Origin: UBA7672 sp963718145
Lineage (GTDB): Bacteria > Pseudomonadota > Alphaproteobacteria > Caulobacterales > Hyphomonadaceae
Assembly (NCBI GenBank): GCA_963718145.1
Contig: CAVQYJ010000010.1
Location: forward strand, 10,281-74,280
Reading direction: 5' to 3'
Length of the DNA: 64,000 nt
Shown: positions 60,042 through 64,000 of the stretch, piece after piece
Numbering within the stretch: the first letter of the stretch is position 1
How the letters are laid out: every line of letters begins with the position of its first letter
Program-made: the position numbers and the translations under genes
The notes under the pieces: model-generated
What the model was told of the DNA's origin: nothing
Database searches by the model: none
The model's input: the letters and a program-made list of their open reading frames with translations, nothing else

Positions 60042-60589
60042 AGTCGCACCCCGATCTAGACAAATTGAACAAGTTGCTGCCGTCGATTCGGGAGTATCAG
60101 GCGCTCGCGTCAGAGCACGGCATTGATGACATTTTCCAAGACAACGGCGGCAAGCTTCTTCAGATGCTCTTGCTCACCGGGCTTACGGGCTTGCCGGGGC
60201 GTGAAGGCAATGACGCGGTAGATGCAACGGGACACGAATACGAATTGAAGTCAGTCAACGTGGGCAAGGTCAAAGGGTTCTCAACCCATCACCACCTCAA
60301 CGCTGCAATTCTCGCCAAGTATCGTAAGGCCACTTGGCTTTTCGGCGTGTACAGCGGGATTGAAATTCGCTGCATCTACCTTGTGCAAGCTGACAAGCTG
60401 GAGCCCTACTTTGAGAAGTGGGAGAAGCACGGGAAGTTCGCTGATCCGGGTATCAACAACCCCAAGCTTCCCGTCGCCTTCGTAAGAAGCGTTGGCGAGT
60501 TGATATACGGCGAACATGCCGAGTTCCCCCGCAAGCAGCGCGTTAAGAAGGTGAAGGTTGTGAAGGGAAAGGTTCAGACCGGCAAATAG
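60038..60589 (+). CDS. pvuIIR: PvuII-type restriction endonuclease
   Basis: 183 residues. It follows R.PvuII closely: 'SHPDLDKLNKLLPSIREYQAL', 'GIDDIFQDNGGKLLQMLLLTGLTGLPGREGNDAVDATGHEYELKSVNVGKVKGFSTHHHLNAAILAKYRKATWLFGVYSGI', 'INNPKLPVAFV'. The catalytic residues are in place: Asp59 in 'GNDAVD', Glu69 and Lys71 in 'EYELK', and the DNA-reading His residues in 'THHH'. R.PvuII has 157 residues; this one carries a basic C-terminal extension of about 25 ('RKQRVKKVKVVKGKVQTGK'). It should cut CAGCTG. The stop codon abuts the stop of the terminase gene with no gap. Confidence 0.95.
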   Translation: MKSHPDLDKLNKLLPSIREYQALASEHGIDDIFQDNGGKLLQMLLLTGLTGLPGREGNDAVDATGHEYELKSVNVGKVKGFSTHHHLNAAILAKYRKATWLFGVYSGIEIRCIYLVQADKLEPYFEKWEKHGKFADPGINNPKLPVAFVRSVGELIYGEHAEFPRKQRVKKVKVVKGKVQTGK

Positions 60590-61978
60590 TCAGAACCCCT
60601 TCAGCGGGAACACGCCCATCTGATCGCGCAAGCGCAAGCAGGAATATCTTGCAGCGTCTGCGGCGTGATCTACGCCCTTAGTGTCAACATCTTCTGTTCG
60701 GCGCTCGTCGCGGGCCAGGTACGGTACGGTCGCCCAAAAGAACGAACATGCGCGGCTTATGTACAAGCCCGGCACGTCAGGCTTGCCCGCATCTGCAAGC
60801 AGTCGGCGCATGACGGTCCATCCGGTCAGGCGGTCAGCTTTCTTCGCGGGTGAGAACAGCACGCCGCAACGCCGAAACTCGTCAGCTATGGAGCCTGTCG
60901 CGTGGCCGGATGCGGCGAAGATCGCGTCATCAGCAACGCCACGCGGCGCGATCTTCCAACGCAAACACATGCTGCGTATTTCCTCTGAGAGTATCGGCAC
61001 GGTCCATCCAAGCCCGACTGCAAGGCGGTCGCGTTGGTTCGTCGCCAATTCATCAAGCAGCACAAGGCTGTCACGCGGATAGAACCTGCCGTCAGGCCCA
61101 ATAGCGCCGGGCGATTGTGCGACCACATAAGTTACGCTTGGCGCGCTACTGCCGAAGTCGTGCGCAAGGTAGTTGTCCCAACGCCAGCCGTGATGTTCGG
61201 GAATCTCTGCCCACTTCGCCGGATCAACCGCGTTGCGCGCTTCGTCCAGTACCGAACCGAAGTACGCTCCCCTCGCGATTGCCCAACTTCCTTCAATCCA
61301 CGCTTTGAGAAGTTCGGGGTCGTGCGGGCAGGAAGCTTCCAGTTGGTCGCGGTACTGCTGACGATCAAGGAAGATGTTCCCCGCAAAGGTCGAGGGGCAG
61401 TACACCCATTGGCGCTTCGACTTGTCTTCATAGAACGCCTTGAACGGCGTGGCTTTGAACACGTAGCGTTGCGCGATCCAGTAATGACCCACGCCGCCGG
61501 GGTTGCCTGTCAATACCGTGCGTATTGGAATGTCTTTCGGCCCGCGCAAATTGGACCGCAGAATGTCGAGCAAGTCCGGTACGGCGTATTGTCCAATTTC
61601 GTCAGCCATCAACAGCGTGAAGCTTCGGCCTTGGTACTTGGCGTAATCGCTGTGCGTCTCAAGCTGACCAAGCTCAAGAATGCCGCCATTCGGAAAGCGA
61701 AAAACGTGTTCGGCGGCGTTGTAACGAACGCCTGTGCCATACACGCGGGTAAAGAGTTCGCGGCAGATCAATTCAAAGTCTGCGAGGCCCTTGTACAATT
61801 GCCGAATGTAAAGGATGCGCGCTCGCGCGGCGTATTGCTCGACATGGCGCAACGCGAGAAGCGCAAGCGTGTATGACTTGCCGCCGCCTCTGCCCCCGCC
61901 AAGGAACAGGTCAAGTTCTTCAGGTGTGAGAAGAACCTGCTCTTGGAAGGGCGAAAGTTCGATTGTCTGCGTCTGCAT
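60590..61978 (-). CDS. terL: Phage terminase large subunit
   Basis: 462 residues. The ATPase has Walker A 'FLGGGRGGGKSYTLALLAL', Walker B 'FTLLMADEIGQ', the coupling motif 'TGNPGG' and 'STFAGNIFL'. The nuclease half has the metal-binding acids 'LAHDFGSSAPS', 'GVADDAIFAASG' and 'DVDTKGVDHAADAARYSCLR'. It cuts concatemeric DNA and drives it into the capsid. The terminase small subunit gene overlaps its start. No portal or capsid gene follows on this strand; the R-M cassette comes next. Confidence 0.9.
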   Translation of the reverse strand: MQTQTIELSPFQEQVLLTPEELDLFLGGGRGGGKSYTLALLALRHVEQYAARARILYIRQLYKGLADFELICRELFTRVYGTGVRYNAAEHVFRFPNGGILELGQLETHSDYAKYQGRSFTLLMADEIGQYAVPDLLDILRSNLRGPKDIPIRTVLTGNPGGVGHYWIAQRYVFKATPFKAFYEDKSKRQWVYCPSTFAGNIFLDRQQYRDQLEASCPHDPELLKAWIEGSWAIARGAYFGSVLDEARNAVDPAKWAEIPEHHGWRWDNYLAHDFGSSAPSVTYVVAQSPGAIGPDGRFYPRDSLVLLDELATNQRDRLAVGLGWTVPILSEEIRSMCLRWKIAPRGVADDAIFAASGHATGSIADEFRRCGVLFSPAKKADRLTGWTVMRRLLADAGKPDVPGLYISRACSFFWATVPYLARDERRTEDVDTKGVDHAADAARYSCLRLRDQMGVFPLKGF

Positions 61979-62382
61979 GTTGTTCGATCACAGGAAGCGC
62001 CGACAGCGGAAGTGCGCCCGGCAAGTTGAAAGTGATGTTGAGGCGCTTGCTTGTGTCGGGCTGTTCGCCGCTGTCGCGGTAGCCGTGCCGCGCCTTCAAC
62101 AAGAACAGCGCCGCGATGGTGCTCGCCCTTTTCCATCGCGCGACAGAACAGCATGTTGTGTAGAGCGCGGCGCTCGTCTTCTCGCCCGGCGTCAAACTGC
62201 GCCTTTATGTCGGGGAAGTCTTCAAACCAGCGTTCAAGCGTATGAACAGCTACGCCCATGTAGTTGGCGATGCCGACGATCGACCAACCATCAGCAGCGA
62301 GCGCGCGTACCTGCTGTGCCGCGTGTCTGACGGCTGCTGTAGGTGGGCGACCTGTTTCCGACGTTCGTGCGTATCCAGCCAT
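61920..62382 (-). pseudogene. Terminase small subunit-like protein, frameshifted
   Basis: The first frame (ATG 62382) reads 'MAGYARTSETGRPPTAAVRHAAQQVRALAADGWSIVGIANYMGVAVHTLERWFEDFPDIKAQF' and 'ALHNMLFCRAMEKG'. The frame then changes near 62124 and continues 'STIAALFLLKARHGYRDSGEQPDTSKRLNITFNLPGALPLSALPV' to a stop at 61920. One extra base explains it. The HTH and the 'AMEKG.T.A.iFLLKARHGYRE...' region are typical of phage terminase small subunits. It would bind the pac or cos site. Confidence 0.8.
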
Positions 62383-62383
62383 G

Positions 62384-62584
62384 CGGCGGCATGAAGAACC
62401 CGCCTCGTTCCTTCGCTTCCGGCTGTCGCGCCGCCCACACGATCACATCAACTCGGCTTCAAAGCCAGAAGCTCGAAATAGAGTGTAGCACCCTTCGCAA
62501 CTAACGTTGGCGGCGGCGTCTCGAATGCAGGCGCTCGAAACATGTGGCCGAACGCGATGTCACGGCTGCGCTGCTTTTGCGCAT
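62384..62584 (-). pseudogene. Short element gene upstream of the terminase small subunit, frames disrupted
   Basis: A minus-strand frame reads 'FGHMFRAPAFETPPPTLVAKGATLYFELLALKP' and, after one extra base near 62453, 'VDVIVWAARQPEAKERGGFFMPPHGW'. The first ATG (62584) is in another frame, so a second change near 62570 is needed. The composition is protein-like and runs up to the terS start. The boundaries are uncertain. Confidence 0.4.
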
Positions 62585-62592
62585 GGTGTCAC

Positions 62593-62710
62593 TCAATTCA
62601 AGTCGTCAGAGTCAGGCCACGGCGCAGATGATAGCCATACAGCTTCGTTGCCCGCATACTGCCATGATACGCTGAGCTAACGACTGATCGCCTTTGAAGT
62701 AGTCGGCCAT
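62593..62710 (-). pseudogene. Short element ORF (about 38 residues), frameshifted
   Basis: From the ATG at 62710 the frame gives 'MADYFKGDQSLAQRI'. With one extra base removed near 62665 it continues 'WQYAGNEAVWLSSAPWPDSDDLN' to a stop at 62593. The uncorrected reading ends in an unnatural Cys-rich tail. Function unknown. Confidence 0.4.
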
Positions 62711-62763
62711 CACTCGACACGCTTGTCTGAAATTGCGGCTAGCGCTTAATGCACGGCTTGGGG

Positions 62764-63028
62764 TCACGCCCGGGTAGATTGCTGCTCGCGATGTTCGCCG
62801 GAATCGCCGCGCGTGGCAGCATCGCGACGTACACGGGCAGAAAGCGCGTCCCATGTCTCACGCGGCAGACGCTCAACGGTGTGGTCGTTGATTGTCAGGC
62901 CAGTGCAATAGTCATTGCCGCCGTTGATCCCCGCCACATACAGCGGCGGAACACCGTCAGCGTCGCGATACGACGCCAACGGTCCCGATGTATTGCAAAC
63001 GCTGTGAGCGGAGTTCGTCGGGTGTCAT
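62764..63028 (-). pseudogene. Hypothetical element protein (about 88 residues), frameshifted
   Basis: The ATG at 63028 overlaps the stop of the preceding gene (ATGA). It reads 'MTPDELRSQRLQYIGTV' and, after one extra base near 62980, 'LASYRDADGVPPLYVAGINGGNDYCTGLTINDHTVERLPRETWDALSARVRRDAATRG' to the stop at 62764. The conserved-looking core and the coupled start support a real gene. Function unknown. Confidence 0.55.
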
Positions 63029-63744
63029 GCGGACACCTGAGAGAACGCCGCGAGGAAGTCGCGTTCGGCTTCGCTGTGTTTCGCTTTGCGGTTGCGAATT
63101 TCAGCGAGCCGGGCCGGGTCAGCGATTGAACGCTTCACGCGACTGGTGAGCCCGGCAACTTCGCGAGCGGCCTCCACACGTTTGTCAGTGCCTCGCGCTC
63201 GGCAGCAAGCTTCGGCTGGTGCATCTTCACGAAGTCAGAGCGGAACCGCGCGACCAGTTCCGGTGTCAAGTTCGTGATGTACGGGTCTGCCTTCGCGACA
63301 ATCCCGAGCTTGTATCCCTGCGTCGGGTCTTTTCAGCCACGCCGCCATGTCTTGAAGTTGCGCGGCTGCATCCTTGGCGCAGAACTTATTCAGGATGCGT
63401 TCGGCGTCGGGGCTCCCGCGATCAAACCCGCAAGTTCCGTTCTCTCGCCGCGTCAGATCAGTGTCCCATTCAACCGCAACGTCGCGCATACGATTGAGCG
63501 CCGCAGTTGTATGGCGGTCGGCTTCATCGGCTTTGTCGCTGACCTTGCTGAAGTTGCCCTGATCCGAAATCAACGGGTCAGGCGCGTCAATCATACCGGC
63601 GATTGCGCGGATCATCGGCGCAACGTTGCTGACCGTACTGTCAATCCGGTCGGCAAATGCACCGGGCAAGCCGTTGCTCATTTCTTCGATACGGTTTCGC
63701 AGCGTGTCAGCAGCTTCGGCGTATGCACCAACAAAGTTCGTCAT
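63025..63744 (-). pseudogene. Hypothetical element protein (about 238 residues), two frame changes
   Basis: The ATG at 63744 gives 'MTNFVGAYAEAADTLRNRIEEM' through 'AQLQDMAAWLK'. One extra A in a run at 63330-63333 (plus-strand T run) shifts to 'DPTQGYKLGIVAKADPYITNLTPELVARFRSDFVKMHQPKLAAEREALT'. One missing base near 63181 restores the first frame: 'VEAAREVAGLTSRVKRSIADPARLAEIRNRKAKHSEAERDFLAAFSQVSA', stopping in an ATGA overlap with the next gene. The protein is helical, with coiled-coil-like stretches. Function unknown. Confidence 0.6.
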
Positions 63745-63747
63745 GTT

Positions 63748-64000
63748 TCACCAGCGTGTTTGCGGTTGAGGATTTGATTGCCGGTGTGAGCGGCGGCGGC
63801 GTGCCTCGATGGAGCGGGCGGGCGCTTCGGTGTCTTGATCGCGCTGCGCTAGAACGCCTTCGGCGTAGCGCCGCAGTTCGGCGTAACTAAAGACCGTCTT
63901 GGCTCCGATCTTTGAAGGCCGAAGCACGCCGTCTTTAATCAACTTGTAGAGCGACGACTTGCGCACGCAGATCAGGCGGCAGGCGTCTTTCACACCGATC
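63748..64000 (-). CDS. AlpA-like helix-turn-helix protein (5' end outside window)
   Basis: Visible residues 'IGVKDACRLICVRKSSLYKLIKDGVLRPSKIGAKTVFSYAELRRYAEGVL' are an AlpA-type HTH; the N-terminus ('LS..EAA..' part) lies beyond the edge. The tail is Arg/Pro-rich. It is the second HTH protein of this type in the element (the other is at 58383). AlpA proteins often switch on satellite genes. It ends 3 bp before the start of the next gene. Confidence 0.75.
   Translation of the reverse strand, partial: IGVKDACRLICVRKSSLYKLIKDGVLRPSKIGAKTVFSYAELRRYAEGVLAQRDQDTEAPARSIEARRRRSHRQSNPQPQTRW

Larger units (their letters stand above)
55789..64000. mobile_element. Integrated prophage or phage-satellite-like element (left part)
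   Basis: From the tRNA-Thr onward the gene content changes to iterons, a primase/helicase pair, HTH excisionase-like genes, a PvuII-type R-M cassette and terminase subunits, with visibly lower GC and mostly leftward transcription toward the tRNA. The element runs off the window, and no integrase, portal or capsid gene is in view. It may be a complete phage, a satellite or a remnant. The tRNA boundary is inferred from composition and gene content. Confidence 0.8.

Noticed and set aside
56165..64000. I saw no CAGCTG (PvuII) sites in the element, which might suggest site avoidance
   Set aside because: By eye I found only about nine in the 55.8 kb of chromosome, so roughly one would be expected in this length. 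Absence is not meaningful.

Overview
The window looks like a GC-rich alphaproteobacterial chromosome. The best guess is a Caulobacterales/Hyphomonadaceae-type organism, inferred from gene order rather than proven. The evidence is ffh-chorismate mutase-rpsP-rimM, COQ9 next to rpsU, purE-purK, and tsaD divergent from hemC-hemD-Mic60-like. The left 55.7 kb is chromosome. The right end, from a tRNA-Thr gene at 55,713-55,788 to the window edge, is the start of an integrated phage or phage-satellite-like element with visibly lower GC.

Layout. 1-8.3 kb: a truncated glutathione S-transferase, a DUF3500 secreted protein with a partner, a glycosyltransferase, a large TIR/beta-propeller protein, a frameshifted MddA-like methyltransferase, DUF4242 and LysR. 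8.4-18.5 kb: lipoproteins, a tandem pair of small exported paralogues, an acyl-CoA dehydrogenase, a SRPBCC/WYL-regulator pair, DUF1801, VOC and amidase. 18.5-24.3 kb: a second TIR protein with a degenerate trypsin-like domain, a cytochrome P450, and a GT2 plus GT39 lipid-linked glycosylation pair. 24.2-27.5 kb: the ffh-rpsP-rimM translation/secretion cluster. 27.8-41.2 kb: mixed housekeeping (purEK, COQ9, rpsU, a sigma-54 response regulator, SpoU methyltransferase, hydrolase, quinone reductase). 41.2-50.5 kb: a PadR regulator, a PQQ-cytochrome alcohol dehydrogenase with a lipobox, a ClpX-zinc-finger/HTH protein behind tandem palindromes, pyrF, a membrane-anchored serine protease, a MliC-chagasin fusion lipoprotein, a DUF3365 haem lipoprotein and an alternative oxidase. 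50.5-55.6 kb: tsaD, hemC, hemD, a Mic60-like protein and a lipoprotein methyltransferase.

The element (about 55.8 kb to beyond the edge) reads mostly leftward toward the tRNA. It has AlpA-like HTH genes at two places, small genes, terminase small and large subunits, and a complete PvuII-type restriction-modification-controller cassette. It then has an excisionase-like HTH gene and a split primase/helicase pair that resembles the NrS-1 polymerase architecture. Next to the helicase gene, eight copies of a 9-mer TGCCG(C/T)ACC lie in 135 bp, which looks like an iteron origin. No integrase is seen, so it presumably lies beyond the right edge. I regard this combination (tRNA-integrated, iteron/primase replicon, terminase genes and a PvuII defence cassette) as the most interesting system in the window.

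A quality warning applies to the whole window. At least ten genes carry a single-base frame change while both halves remain clearly conserved (mddA, a lipoprotein, TIR-protease, response regulator, pyrF, terS and small element genes). Most look like one extra base and they crowd toward the right end. Uncorrected sequencing indels are the likeliest cause, but real decay of the element is possible.
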